A stretch of DNA of 64,000 nucleotides from Thioalkalivibrio sp. ALJT. GTDB taxonomy: Bacteria > Pseudomonadota > Gammaproteobacteria > Ectothiorhodospirales > Ectothiorhodospiraceae. The notes beneath the pieces were generated by a model. It searched no databases, was not told where the DNA came from, and was given only the letters and a program-made list of their open reading frames with translations. The translations under genes were made by a program, and so were the position numbers. The DNA lies in contig NZ_KB907121.1 in the NCBI RefSeq assembly GCF_000381825.1, positions 330,001 through 394,000 on the forward strand, read 5' to 3'. Below, one piece after another: positions 28,640 to 42,002 of the stretch. Within the stretch, counting starts at the first letter, position 1. Each line of letters begins with the position of its first letter.

Positions 28640-29614
28640 TCAGCGCACGCAGGCTTCCGGGTTCCGCTGCGCTGTCGATGGCAGGGGCAAACCCCCGGGA
28701 GGCTCCGCCTGTACGCGCTGCATCCAGTCGAGCAGGCGCCGGGCAGTCTGTGGCCAGTCCGGGGCATGCAGCAAAAGATGCGGCCATTCGGGCTCGATCC
28801 AGACCTCCGCATGGCCGTACGGATGAGCACGTGCCGCAACACAGACCGATTCTTGCAGGATCGTGCCGTCCTGCTCGCCCCAAAGATAGACGACCGGCAC
28901 CGTCACCCGTTCGATGTGGTCCGTGGCGTATTGCGCCAGCCAGACCACACCGGCGTAGGTATCCATGCGCACACGCCGGAGGATTGCGGGATCATCGCGG
29001 AAACGCGCGGCCGCAGCAGGCGTCAGGCGGTCGGAATAATCCGGGTCGATGGTGACCGCGAGACCACCCGCGATGCGTTCACCCGTCCGGACGGCGGCAT
29101 CCCAGAGGCGACGGCCACTGATGCCGCCACGCAGGCCGGGGGCGACGGCGATCACGCCGGCGATTTCGAGCTCCGGGTGGGTGGCAACGGTTGCCAGTGC
29201 CGCGGAGCCGCCCATGCTCTCGCCAAGCAGGAAGACCGGTTGCTGCGGATACCGAGCTTGTACCTGCTCCACCATGGCAACGACGTCAGCGAGCATCGGC
29301 TCGATCCCGGACCAGCGACCGTGAGACTCGCGGCGCCCGTGGCCCTGCTGATCCAGCGCGTGCACGGAGTAGCCGCGCGCGGCGAGCCACGGACCCACCT
29401 CCGCATAGGCGCCGGAGTGGTCGCGAAAACTGTGGAGGGCAATCACCACCCCTTGCGGCTCCGGTGCCGGCCACACACGAACGGGCGCCGCGAGCGCTGC
29501 TGACTCCTCCGACTCGATACTCGCGCGCAAGGCTTCAGGGTCCGGGGTCACCGCGCAGGCCGGGCTCAGCAGCGTGGCTGCCAGCGTCAGGCCCAGTATG
29601 CGCGACCAGGGCAT
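28640..29614 (-). CDS. Alpha/beta hydrolase, lysophospholipase-like
   Basis: About 324 residues. A signal-type hydrophobic start (LGLTLAATLLSPACAV) suggests export; Cys near position 20 gives a poor lipobox, so a lipoprotein is possible. The fold is the monoglyceride-lipase-type hydrolase: oxyanion segment VIALHSFRDHSGAY, DQQGHGRRES, nucleophile elbow GESMGGS (Ser about 133), later VYLWGEQDGTI (Asp) and a WPHLLLHA region (His). Starts at GTG 29617 and ATG 29614 are equivalent in context. It begins 6 nt after ubiD. The substrate is unknown. Confidence 0.8.
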   Translation of the reverse strand: MPWSRILGLTLAATLLSPACAVTPDPEALRASIESEESAALAAPVRVWPAPEPQGVVIALHSFRDHSGAYAEVGPWLAARGYSVHALDQQGHGRRESHGRWSGIEPMLADVVAMVEQVQARYPQQPVFLLGESMGGSAALATVATHPELEIAGVIAVAPGLRGGISGRRLWDAAVRTGERIAGGLAVTIDPDYSDRLTPAAAARFRDDPAILRRVRMDTYAGVVWLAQYATDHIERVTVPVVYLWGEQDGTILQESVCVAARAHPYGHAEVWIEPEWPHLLLHAPDWPQTARRLLDWMQRVQAEPPGGLPLPSTAQRNPEACVR

Positions 29615-29620
29615 CACGGG

Positions 29621-31084
29621 TCATAACCCCAGTTCATCCCAGATCCCGTCGACACGACGCTTGACGGCTTCGTCCATGGCGATGGGCCGGCCCCATTCGC
29701 GGTCGGTCTCGCCCGGCCACTTGCTGGTGGCATCCATGCCCATCTTGGAGCCAAGGCCGGAAACGGGGGAGGCGAAGTCGAGGTAGTCGATGGGGGTGTT
29801 CTCGACCAGGGTGGTATCCCGCGCCGGGTCCATGCGCGTCGTGATGGCCCAGATCACGTCGTTCCAGTCGCGGGTATTCACGTCGTCGTCCACGACAATC
29901 ACGAACTTGGTGTACATGAACTGTCGCAGGAAGCTCCACACGCCCATCATCACGCGCTTGGCGTGGCCGGGGTACTGCTTGCGCATGGAGACCACTGCAA
30001 GGCGGTAGGAACAGCCCTCGGGCGGCAGGTAGAAGTCCACGATCTCCGGGAACTGTTTCTGCAGGATCGGGATGAAGACCTCATTCAGGGCCACACCCAG
30101 CACCGCGGGCTCGTCCGGGGGTCGCCCGGTATAGGTGGAGTGATAGATTGGCGCCTCACGGTGCGTGATCCGGTCAATGGTAAAGACCGGGAATTCATCC
30201 ACCTCGTTGTAGTAGCCGGTGTGGTCTCCGAACGGGCCTTCGGGTGCGGTATCCCCGGGGTGGATGTGGCCCTCGAGGACGAACTCGGCAGAGGCCGGCA
30301 CCTCGAGATCGGAGTCGATGCATCGGGTGACTTCGGTACGGCTGCCACGCAGGAGACCGGCGAAGGCATATTCCGACAGGCTGTCCGGCACCGGGGTCAC
30401 CGCGCCCAGGATCGTGGCCGGATCGGCACCCAGGGCGACGGCAATCGGGAACGGCTCGCCGGGACGGGTTCGGCACCACTCCTGGAAGTCCAGGGCACCA
30501 CCACGATGCGACAGCCAGCGCATGATGACCCGATTGCGGCCTATGACCTGCTGGCGATAGATCCCCAGGTTCTGGCGCGATTTTTCGGGGCCGCGCGTGA
30601 CCACCAGGCCCCAGGTGATCAATGGGCCGGCATCACCCGGCCAGCAGGTCTGCACCGGCAGGCGGGCGAGATCCACCGCCTCGCCCTCCAGTACGTGCTT
30701 CTGGCAAGGCGCCCCCCGGATCTTCTTCGGCGCCATATCGAGGACCTTGCGAAAAACCGGCAACTGCTCCCATGCTGCCTTCAGGCCCTTGGGCGGGTCG
30801 GGCTGTTTAAGGAAGGCCAGGAGCCGACCGACCTCGCGCAGGGCCTCCACGCTGTCCTCGCCCATGCCCATGGCCACGCGTTCCGGGGTACCGAACAGGT
30901 TGGCGAGAACCGGGATATCGGAACCAGTGGGATTCTCGAACAGCAGCGCCGGGCCGCCGGCGCGCAACACGCGATCGGCGATCTCGGTCATCTCCAGGTT
31001 CGGGTCGACCTCGCGGCTGATGCGGTGGAGTTCGCCACGCTGTTCCAGACCGGCGATGAAGTCACGGAGATCCTTGTATTTCAC
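29621..31084 (-). CDS. ubiD: 3-octaprenyl-4-hydroxybenzoate carboxy-lyase
   Basis: 487 residues of the UbiD decarboxylase family, which uses prenylated FMN to decarboxylate the ubiquinone precursor. Family blocks include [25 protein letters not shown], the [11 protein letters not shown] active-site loop and [13 protein letters not shown]. The start is a GTG at 31084. It is 9 nt downstream of xthA and 6 nt upstream of the hydrolase gene, in one minus-strand unit. No ubiX was seen in the window. Confidence 0.96.
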   Translation of the reverse strand: MKYKDLRDFIAGLEQRGELHRISREVDPNLEMTEIADRVLRAGGPALLFENPTGSDIPVLANLFGTPERVAMGMGEDSVEALREVGRLLAFLKQPDPPKGLKAAWEQLPVFRKVLDMAPKKIRGAPCQKHVLEGEAVDLARLPVQTCWPGDAGPLITWGLVVTRGPEKSRQNLGIYRQQVIGRNRVIMRWLSHRGGALDFQEWCRTRPGEPFPIAVALGADPATILGAVTPVPDSLSEYAFAGLLRGSRTEVTRCIDSDLEVPASAEFVLEGHIHPGDTAPEGPFGDHTGYYNEVDEFPVFTIDRITHREAPIYHSTYTGRPPDEPAVLGVALNEVFIPILQKQFPEIVDFYLPPEGCSYRLAVVSMRKQYPGHAKRVMMGVWSFLRQFMYTKFVIVVDDDVNTRDWNDVIWAITTRMDPARDTTLVENTPIDYLDFASPVSGLGSKMGMDATSKWPGETDREWGRPIAMDEAVKRRVDGIWDELGL

Positions 31085-31093
31085 AAGCGCTAC

Positions 31094-31857
31094 CTAGTCT
31101 GCGAATTCGGCCCACACCGGGGCGTGGTCGGAGGGGCGTTCCCAGGCCCGGGGCTCGCGGTCGATCCCGGCGGCCGTGAGCCGGGCCTGCAAGGGGCGGC
31201 TGGCGAGGATCAGATCAATTCGCAGTCCGCGGTTGCGCCGGAACGAGGCCGCTCGGTAATCGAACCACGAATACTCGGCCTCCGGTTGCTCGAAGGCCCG
31301 GAAGGTATCGGCGAGGCCCAGATCGGTCAGCCTCGTCAGTGCGTCACGTTCGGGCATGGAGCACAGGATGCGCTCGTGCCAGGCCTCCGGGTCATGCACG
31401 TCCCGGTCGTCGGGGGCGATGTTGAAATCCCCCAGCACGACCAGGTTGGGGTAACGCACGGCCTCATCGGCGAGCCAGTCATGGATGCGTTGCAGCCAGT
31501 CGAGCTTGTAGGCGTACTTTTCAGTACCGACATTCTCGCCGTTCACCACGTAGAGATTGACCACGCGCAGGTCACCATAGGTTGCCGCGAGGATACGACG
31601 CTGGGCGTCATCCAGACCCGGGGGGTCAGTGATCACCTCGGTGGGCGCGCTCCGCGCCACAATGGCCACGCCGTTGTAGGTCTTCTGCCCGGAGTACACC
31701 ACGTGATAACCGGCTTCTTCGATCGCCGCCACGGGGAAGTTCTCGTCGGTAAGCTTGGTCTCCTGCAGGGCCAGGATGTCGGTACGCGACTGCGGCATCC
31801 ATTCCAGTACCTGCGGCAGACGGACCTTCAGGGAATTGACATTCCAGCTGGCAATCT

Positions 31858-31861
<4 letters not shown>
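31094..31861 (-). CDS. xthA: Exodeoxyribonuclease III
   Basis: 255 residues of the ExoIII/AP endonuclease family: MKIASWNVNSLKVRL, LQETKLTDENFP (metal-binding Glu), LVVLGDFNIAPDDRDV, and RIDLILAS ... PSDHAPVWAEF at the C-terminus (catalytic Asp-His). It repairs abasic sites in DNA. The start is a GTG at 31861 preceded by a strong GGAGGAGG sequence; it overlaps the prlC stop by 4 nt (GTGA). A much longer open frame to 32428 is antisense-like filler over prlC and is rejected. Confidence 0.95.
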
Positions 31862-33909
<2,048 letters not shown>

Positions 33910-34002
33910 GGTTTCTCCGGGGCTCGGGTCAGCGGGGCATTATGCCATTCGGACCCGAGCGCCGGGAGGGCGTTCCCTGAAGGGGATACGGTCCGAGCTT
34001 TC

Positions 34003-34527
34003 TTAACGCGGATCGCCGGGCCAGGCGGGAGGCTGAATGGGCTGAAATCGAGTATGGCCGCCTATGCCGGCCAGCACCGCAAAGAAGGGACGGCTGCGGA
34101 GGCTGGTAGTCGCAGAAACGGCCGCGTTATAGGCAGTCAGACGATCGGCGATGGCCAGATCAAGGGCATGGACGCGCGCGGCCACGGGTTTTTCGGCGCG
34201 GTTTTCAATCAAGTCAGCCTGTTGCGACAGGACATCATCCCAGAGGTCGCGGATCTGACGCTCGCTCTCAGCCAGCGTGGAGAGGTCGCCCCTGCGGCGG
34301 GCCGTCTCCTGACGCTGAATCGCCTGGTGCAGACGCTCCAGGACCGGGACCCGAGGGGTCACGAGACGCCGGAGCTGAGTGAGTTCGCCATTGCGCTGCG
34401 TGAGAAGGGTATCCAGGCGATCCCAGGACGCGATCACCCGGCGCTCGTGAACGGCCAGGTGGGTATACATGCGCAGCGCAACGAGGGTGAGCGCGGTGAA
34501 GACAAAGAGCGTGATCAGGGTCGCCAT
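34003..34527 (-). CDS. LemA-like membrane-anchored protein
   Basis: 174 residues. One N-terminal membrane helix (ATLITLFVFTALTLVALRMY) is followed by long helices: RVIASWDRLDTLLTQRNGELTQL corresponds to the LemA helix with A-W-x-x-x-D ... R, and YNAAVSATTSLRSRPFFAVLAGIGGHTRFQP to its closing YN...N...P...F segment. The match is weaker than for standard LemA proteins, so the name is tentative. The gene starts 22 nt after gyrB ends and may be transcribed with it. Confidence 0.65.
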   Translation of the reverse strand: MATLITLFVFTALTLVALRMYTHLAVHERRVIASWDRLDTLLTQRNGELTQLRRLVTPRVPVLERLHQAIQRQETARRRGDLSTLAESERQIRDLWDDVLSQQADLIENRAEKPVAARVHALDLAIADRLTAYNAAVSATTSLRSRPFFAVLAGIGGHTRFQPIQPPAWPGDPR

Positions 34528-34549
34528 GAGCTCGGATCCGAGGTGGGCT

Positions 34550-37267
<2,718 letters not shown>

Positions 37268-38362
37268 TCAGACGGGGGGCGAGTTCCGACGTTCGACTGA
37301 CAAACGACCATGTTTCACGTGGAACAATCGATCCGATCTCCCCTGCTCCAGTCCCGGGATCGCATCCTCGACGGCCGTCACCAGAATCTGCCAGCCACTC
37401 CCTTCCAGCCCCCGCATCAGCCCTTCTACCGCGGGCCGATCGAGCTCCGAGACCACATCATCCAGTAACAGTACCGGCGCCCGACCGCTTTCGTTCTCGA
37501 GCATCCGCGCCTGCCCACCCACCAGGGCCGTCACCAGTCGCTTCTGTTCCCCGCGCGACGCCTCCGCCGCTGGACGCCCGTCCAGCCGCAGGTCCAGATC
37601 CGCCCGCTGCGGCCCGACCTGCGCAAACCCCCGCTCTTCATCCATCGAACGACTCCGATCCAGGGCTTCCGCCAGGGTCCGTTCACGATCCCAGCCCGCT
37701 CGAAGCGAGACCTCCAGCCCTTCCAGGCGTTCTCCGAATCCGAAGACACCGGCTGCCTCACGGGTCGCCGCACTCCACTGAATCACGTATCGCGCACGGG
37801 CCTCGTTTACCTGCCCTCCGAACTCCACCAATGGCCGTTCGAATTCCCGTGCCCCGCACCGGTCGCCGTGCCGGAGTGCGGCGTTGCGTTGCTCATGCGC
37901 CCGCCGCCATCGCTGCCATGCGACCCGATACCCCGGAATCGCATGGAAACCACCCCAGTCCAGCAGGCGTCGGCGCTCATCGGGGCCGGCAGTCAACAGC
38001 TCAAAAGAACCGGCATGCAGCACCCGCACCGGCAACCACTCCGCCACTGTCGCGTGCCCCTCCATCCAGCGCCCGTCCAGCCGCGAGCGTCGCGTCCCAT
38101 CCCAGACGACACCGATCCGATGGGCGCCGGAGCCTCGATGGTCCACCTCACCGCCCACCCATAATTCGGCGGTGCCAGTTGTCAGAACCCGGCGTAATTG
38201 TTGCGTACGGAAGGAGCGCCCTGCTGCGAGGATATGCACCGCCTCCAGCACCGAGGTCTTCCCGGCGCCATTGGGTCCGACCAGACGATTGATGCCGGGC
38301 GCCAGCTGGAGGGTCTGCTCCTGGAGATTGCGTACGCCCTGAAACCAGAGCGAGGTCAGCAC
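37268..38362 (-). CDS. recF: DNA replication and repair protein RecF
   Basis: 364 residues, SMC-like ATPase that loads RecA at gaps. Walker A is GPNGAGKT (29-36), the signature motif is ASRGEQKRLV, and Walker B/D-loop is APVLLLDDVVSELD. The start is a GTG at 38362, 11 nt after the dnaN stop. The extreme C-terminal codons (for F-H-V-K-H) coincide with a near-perfect parS site, so this stretch is under double constraint. Confidence 0.96.
   Translation of the reverse strand: MLTSLWFQGVRNLQEQTLQLAPGINRLVGPNGAGKTSVLEAVHILAAGRSFRTQQLRRVLTTGTAELWVGGEVDHRGSGAHRIGVVWDGTRRSRLDGRWMEGHATVAEWLPVRVLHAGSFELLTAGPDERRRLLDWGGFHAIPGYRVAWQRWRRAHEQRNAALRHGDRCGAREFERPLVEFGGQVNEARARYVIQWSAATREAAGVFGFGERLEGLEVSLRAGWDRERTLAEALDRSRSMDEERGFAQVGPQRADLDLRLDGRPAAEASRGEQKRLVTALVGGQARMLENESGRAPVLLLDDVVSELDRPAVEGLMRGLEGSGWQILVTAVEDAIPGLEQGRSDRLFHVKHGRLSVERRNSPPV
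37311..37326. promoter_or_regulatory. parS centromere site inside recF
   Basis: TGTTTCACGTGGAACA matches the bacterial parS consensus TGTTTCACGTGAAACA at 15 of 16 positions. It lies within the last codons of recF, about 2.3 kb from the DnaA boxes and 11 kb from parAB. ParB encoded at 48.4 kb is expected to nucleate here. No other copy was noticed in the window, though my scan was by eye. Confidence 0.85.
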
Positions 38363-38373
38363 ATCAGTCCCGC

Positions 38374-39477
38374 CTACAGGCGCATCGGCATAACGACGTA
38401 CCGACCACCACCCGCCGGTTCGGCCTTGATCAGGATCGACGAATTCCCGTCTCGAAGCCCGATGCGCACCTGCTCGGTCTCGATGACGTTGAGCACGTCC
38501 GCCAGATATCCGAGATTGAAACCGATTTCCAGCGCTCCCCCATCGTAGGTCGCCTCAATCGTCTCCTGCGCCTCTTCCCGGTCTGCGTTGTGCGTCATCA
38601 CCTGGCAGCCATGTTCGCCCAACACGATCCGGACACCGCGATACTTGTCGCTGGCAACAATCGCCACGCGTGCGAGCGCCCGCTTCAGCAGTTCTCGATC
38701 CACCCGCAGTGTGGCCGGCAAATCAGTGGGTATCACGCGTTCGTAATCCGGGAAGCGGCCCTCAATGACCTTGCTGCGCAACACGGCACTACCCAGATCG
38801 AACACCACCTGATCCTCGCCGAAACCCACTCGGAGGGAGCTATCGTCATCTGCCAGGTTGCGGCGAAGTTCGGCCACGGCCTTGCGCGGCACGATCTTCT
38901 CGACCCGACCCTCAACGGGTGTCTCCAGTTCGACCTCGGACAGCGCCAGACGGTGACCGTCCGTGGCCACTGCTCGCAGGCTGGTACCGCTGGCCACCAG
39001 AAGCAGCCCCTGGAGGTAGTAGCGCACATCCTGCTGCGCCATCGAGAACATCGTGGCTTCCAGAAGATGGCGCAGGCGGTTTTGTGGCACATCCAGCACG
39101 ACCTGCGAACCGCGGGCTTCCCAGTCGGGAAAATCCGCACCGGGCAGGGTGGCCAGACTGAAACGTGACCCGCCAAAACCCACGGTCATCCGTTCACCCT
39201 CGACCCGTGCTCGGATGTCGCTGTCTGCAGGAGCTGCCTTCACGACATCGAGGAGCTTGCGTACCGACACCGTAACGTCGCAGTCGCCCGGAATGCTCCC
39301 TTCTGCTCCGGCCTGCCATGCAAGCTCCAGATCCGTCGTATCCATGCGAATTGCACCATGCTCGTCAGGCCGGAGCCGTACGTTGCCGAGAATGGGCATC
39401 GTCAATCGTTTCTCGGCCGCGCCCACAATCCTTTGCAGTGATTCAGTCATTGTCTCGCGGTTGAAAGACAGTTCCAT
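38374..39477 (-). CDS. dnaN: DNA polymerase III sliding clamp (beta subunit)
   Basis: 367 residues, full length. The N-terminus MELSFNRETMTESLQRIVGAAEKRLTMPIL and the C-terminal VVMPMRL are hallmark ends of the beta clamp; the three-domain repeat fills the remainder. It forms the ring that tethers DNA polymerase III to DNA. The ATG at 39477 faces the oriC gap; recF follows after 11 nt. Confidence 0.98.
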   Translation of the reverse strand: MELSFNRETMTESLQRIVGAAEKRLTMPILGNVRLRPDEHGAIRMDTTDLELAWQAGAEGSIPGDCDVTVSVRKLLDVVKAAPADSDIRARVEGERMTVGFGGSRFSLATLPGADFPDWEARGSQVVLDVPQNRLRHLLEATMFSMAQQDVRYYLQGLLLVASGTSLRAVATDGHRLALSEVELETPVEGRVEKIVPRKAVAELRRNLADDDSSLRVGFGEDQVVFDLGSAVLRSKVIEGRFPDYERVIPTDLPATLRVDRELLKRALARVAIVASDKYRGVRIVLGEHGCQVMTHNADREEAQETIEATYDGGALEIGFNLGYLADVLNVIETEQVRIGLRDGNSSILIKAEPAGGGRYVVMPMRL

Positions 39478-39629
39478 GGCGATGTCCTGTAACTAGAGTA
39501 TTTAGATATTAAATTCGTAGTAATAACTGGTCGTTCTGCCTGTGCAAAACTACCAATAAACCGTTATATTTCAATCGGTTACACTAAAACAATCTGGCCT
39601 TCGAACCTCTGTGAAGCCTGTTGCCAACC

Positions 39630-39638
39630 TGTGGATAA
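39630..39638 (-). promoter_or_regulatory. DnaA box (perfect)
   Basis: TGTGGATAA on the plus strand, i.e. the consensus TTATCCACA on the minus strand. It points toward the box at 39687. Confidence 0.85.
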
Positions 39639-39686
39639 ATTCAGACCCCGAATTTGTCCCCGTTTGATACCGGTCTTGCACCCAGG

Positions 39687-39695
39687 TTATCCACA
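39687..39695 (+). promoter_or_regulatory. DnaA box (perfect)
   Basis: TTATCCACA on the plus strand, 57 bp start to start from the opposed box at 39630 and 29 bp from the end of dnaA. Confidence 0.85.
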
Positions 39696-39723
39696 GCCTT
39701 ATGCACGCCTTCTATGGTTTGCC

Positions 39724-41076
39724 TCAACTGCTCAAGGTTCGCAGCAGGTTGGCGTAGTCTTCATCCAGGCTGGCATCTGCTTCACGCAGTTCGGCGACCT
39801 TGCGGCAGGCATGCAGCACCGTGGTGTGGTCGCGACCCCCAAAGGCCTGACCGATCTCCGGCAGACTGTGCTGCGTCAGCTCCTTGGCCAGTGCCATCGC
39901 AATTTGCCGAGGCCGCGCAATCGATCGGCTGCGTCGCGTTGAGAGCAGGTCCGTCACCTTTACGCGATAATAGTCGGCCACGGTCTTCTGAATGTTTTCG
40001 AGTGTAATCAGCTTGTTCTGGACTGCCAGCAAGTCGCGCAGCGCATCCTTCGCAAAATCCAGCGTGATGGGTTTCCCTGTAAAATGCGCATTCGCGATCA
40101 CCCGTCGCAGCGAGCCTTCCAGCTCGCGGATATTCGACCGAATGCGCTTGCCCATGAAGAAGGCCACCTCCGACGGGAGTTCGATACCCGCCTGTTCCGC
40201 CTTCCGTTGCAGGATGGCGACGCGCGTCTCCAGCTCCGGTGGATCGATTGCGATGGTCAGCCCCCAGCCAAAGCGTGACTTCAGCCGCTCCTCCAGGCCT
40301 TCCACTTCTTTCGGGTAGCGATCCGAGGTGAGGATGATCTGTTGCTGGCCCTCGAGCAGGGCGTTGAAGGTGTGGAAGAACTCTTCCTGCGAGCGCTCCT
40401 TGCCGGCGAAGAACTGGATATCATCGATCAGCAGGGCATCGGCCGTCCGGTAGTGCTGCTTGAACTCGTCGATCGCGTTGTGCTGAAGCGCCTTGATCAT
40501 GTCTGCCACGAAGCGCTCCGAGTGCAGATAGATAATCCGTCCCTCCGGCTGTCGCGCGAGGATGCTGTGGCCGATCGCATGCATCAGGTGGGTCTTCCCC
40601 AGCCCCACACCGCCGTAGATGAACAGCGGGTTGTAGGCGATGCCGGGGTTCTCTGCCACCTGCAGGCTGGCCGCCCGTGCCAGCTGGTTCGATTTGCCCT
40701 CGACAAAAGTGTCGAAGGTGAAGGCCGGATTCAGATTGCTCACCGGCCCCTGGGGGCGTGGTGTCGCGCGCCGCGGTTCTGCAGGGGCAGCCCGGTCCTG
40801 ACCCGTCGCGATTGCCTCCTGCGACCATTCCGCGCCGCCGATGCCAAGCCGTACCTGGCACCCGCCTGCAGGCTGCAGTTCCGCCACGGCAGCTTCGATG
40901 CCATCCAGCAGGTGATCGCGGACGTGCTCGAAAACAAATTGATTGGGCGCAAGCAGGCGCAGGGTCCCGTCGGCTTCTTCCGCGTGCAGCGGGCGCAGCC
41001 AGGTATTCAACTGTTGTTCGCTGACCTTCCCCTGCAGGCGATCCAGACAGGCTGTCCACAGGGTATTGGCTGCCAC
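39724..41076 (-). CDS. dnaA: Chromosomal replication initiator protein DnaA
   Basis: 450 residues. Domain I (W[14 protein letters not shown]) is followed by a variable linker and an AAA+ domain with Walker [10 protein letters not shown], Walker [14 protein letters not shown] and the arginine-finger region. The C-terminal helix-turn-helix ends with the [15 protein letters not shown] signature that reads DnaA boxes. The start is a GTG at 41076 (M-A-A-N-T-L-W) with GGAGA upstream. It is divergent from rpmH. Confidence 0.98.
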   Translation of the reverse strand: MAANTLWTACLDRLQGKVSEQQLNTWLRPLHAEEADGTLRLLAPNQFVFEHVRDHLLDGIEAAVAELQPAGGCQVRLGIGGAEWSQEAIATGQDRAAPAEPRRATPRPQGPVSNLNPAFTFDTFVEGKSNQLARAASLQVAENPGIAYNPLFIYGGVGLGKTHLMHAIGHSILARQPEGRIIYLHSERFVADMIKALQHNAIDEFKQHYRTADALLIDDIQFFAGKERSQEEFFHTFNALLEGQQQIILTSDRYPKEVEGLEERLKSRFGWGLTIAIDPPELETRVAILQRKAEQAGIELPSEVAFFMGKRIRSNIRELEGSLRRVIANAHFTGKPITLDFAKDALRDLLAVQNKLITLENIQKTVADYYRVKVTDLLSTRRSRSIARPRQIAMALAKELTQHSLPEIGQAFGGRDHTTVLHACRKVAELREADASLDEDYANLLRTLSS

Positions 41077-41163
41077 GCGACGGTCTCCGGAGATAGGAAA
41101 AATAGGGGCATCGAGTCTACGCCCATGGGGCCCTCAGGTGCCAGCGTCCAAGCTTTCCTGGCA

Positions 41164-41192
41164 TTGACTTTGTGCCTGGATGGCGTTAGCTT
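41164..41192 (+). promoter_or_regulatory. rpmH promoter
   Basis: TTGACT (41164-41169) and TAGCTT (41187-41192) are separated by 17 nt, a good sigma-70 arrangement, with transcription expected to start near 41200, about 30 nt before rpmH. Confidence 0.55.
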
Positions 41193-41229
41193 TCACCGCC
41201 CTTAATTCAACGCGTCACGGGAACTCACA

Positions 41230-41364
41230 ATGAAGCGTACCTTCCAACCCAGCCGGCTCGTTCGCGCCCGCACGCACGGCTTTCGGGCCCGCATGGCCAC
41301 TCGCGGCGGCCGCAAGGTCCTGAACGCTCGCCGCGCCAAAGGCCGCAAGCGCCTCTGCCCGTAA
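41230..41364 (+). CDS. rpmH: 50S ribosomal protein L34
   Basis: 44 residues, [18 protein letters not shown] onwards, ending [11 protein letters not shown]. This is the highly basic L34 protein of the large ribosomal subunit; the MKRTFQPS start and GFRARM ... RRAKGR blocks are invariant features. It is followed 22 nt later by rnpA, the universal partner gene. Confidence 0.97.
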   Translation: MKRTFQPSRLVRARTHGFRARMATRGGRKVLNARRAKGRKRLCP

Positions 41365-41386
41365 TTTCGGCAGTGCGCCGGCTCCC

Positions 41387-41740
41387 GTGACCGCGGCGCC
41401 CGACATACAGACCTTTCCGCGCCAGGTTCGCCTGCTGACCGGCGCGGATTATCAGCGCGTGTTCGACAACGCCGGGCGCCAGCGCGGCCGTCACCTGACG
41501 CTGCTTTATCGTCCTGCGGTGGGTGAACAGGCCCGCCTGGGCCTGGCGATCGGCAAGCGCCATGTTCGGCGCGCCTGCGACCGAAACCGTATCAAGCGGA
41601 TCGTGCGTGAGGCCTTCCGGCAGCAGCGTATGGATCTGCCGGCCGTGGACATGATCGTGCTGGCGCGCGGCAGTGCCGTCACCGCTGAACGTCGCGCACT
41701 GCGCGCTGAAATCGACCGTCTGCTGGACCGTTTGCAATGA
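41387..41740 (+). CDS. rnpA: Ribonuclease P protein component
   Basis: 117 residues. The RNR motif in [18 protein letters not shown] is diagnostic, preceded by [18 protein letters not shown] and [13 protein letters not shown]. It assists RNase P RNA in 5' maturation of tRNAs. The start is taken as GTG 41387. It overlaps yidD by 4 nt (ATGA). Confidence 0.93.
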   Translation: MTAAPDIQTFPRQVRLLTGADYQRVFDNAGRQRGRHLTLLYRPAVGEQARLGLAIGKRHVRRACDRNRIKRIVREAFRQQRMDLPAVDMIVLARGSAVTAERRALRAEIDRLLDRLQ

Positions 41741-41994
41741 GCCTGATCCGCAAGATTGCGTTGTTGCCGGTGCGTGCCTACCAGTACGGCATCTCGCCGT
41801 TCATGGCCCCCCATTGCCGCCATTATCCGACCTGTTCGGCGTATACCGTCGAAGCTGTCGAAACCCATGGCGTTCTGCGCGGGTTCTGGCTGGGTCTGCG
41901 GCGTATCCTGCGCTGTCACCCCTGGTCGCCGGGCGGCTATGATCCGGTCCCGGCTCCGAAGTCCGACTCCACCCGTTCCCGACCTTCCGAGTAG
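41737..41994 (+). CDS. yidD: Membrane protein insertion efficiency factor
   Basis: 85 residues: an N-terminal amphipathic segment, then the conserved [19 protein letters not shown] ... [17 protein letters not shown] with its Cys residues. YidD aids YidC-dependent insertion of inner-membrane proteins. It sits in the standard rnpA-yidD-yidC order and overlaps rnpA. Confidence 0.95.
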   Translation: MSLIRKIALLPVRAYQYGISPFMAPHCRHYPTCSAYTVEAVETHGVLRGFWLGLRRILRCHPWSPGGYDPVPAPKSDSTRSRPSE

Positions 41995-42002
41995 TCGCAC
42001 CC

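Larger units (their letters stand above)
39478..39723. other. oriC: Probable chromosomal origin of replication (oriC)
   Basis: A 246-bp dnaA-dnaN gap. Its dnaN-proximal part (about 39490-39595) is strikingly AT-rich for this DNA, suited to strand opening, with clusters such as TTTAGATATTAAATTCG and AATAAACCGTTATATTTC. Two perfect DnaA boxes in opposite orientation follow at 39630-39638 and 39687-39695. The divergence of the dnaA-gyrB and rpmH-parB gene sets, the nearby parS and parAB also fit. Only two perfect boxes are visible; weaker ones may exist. Confidence 0.75.
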
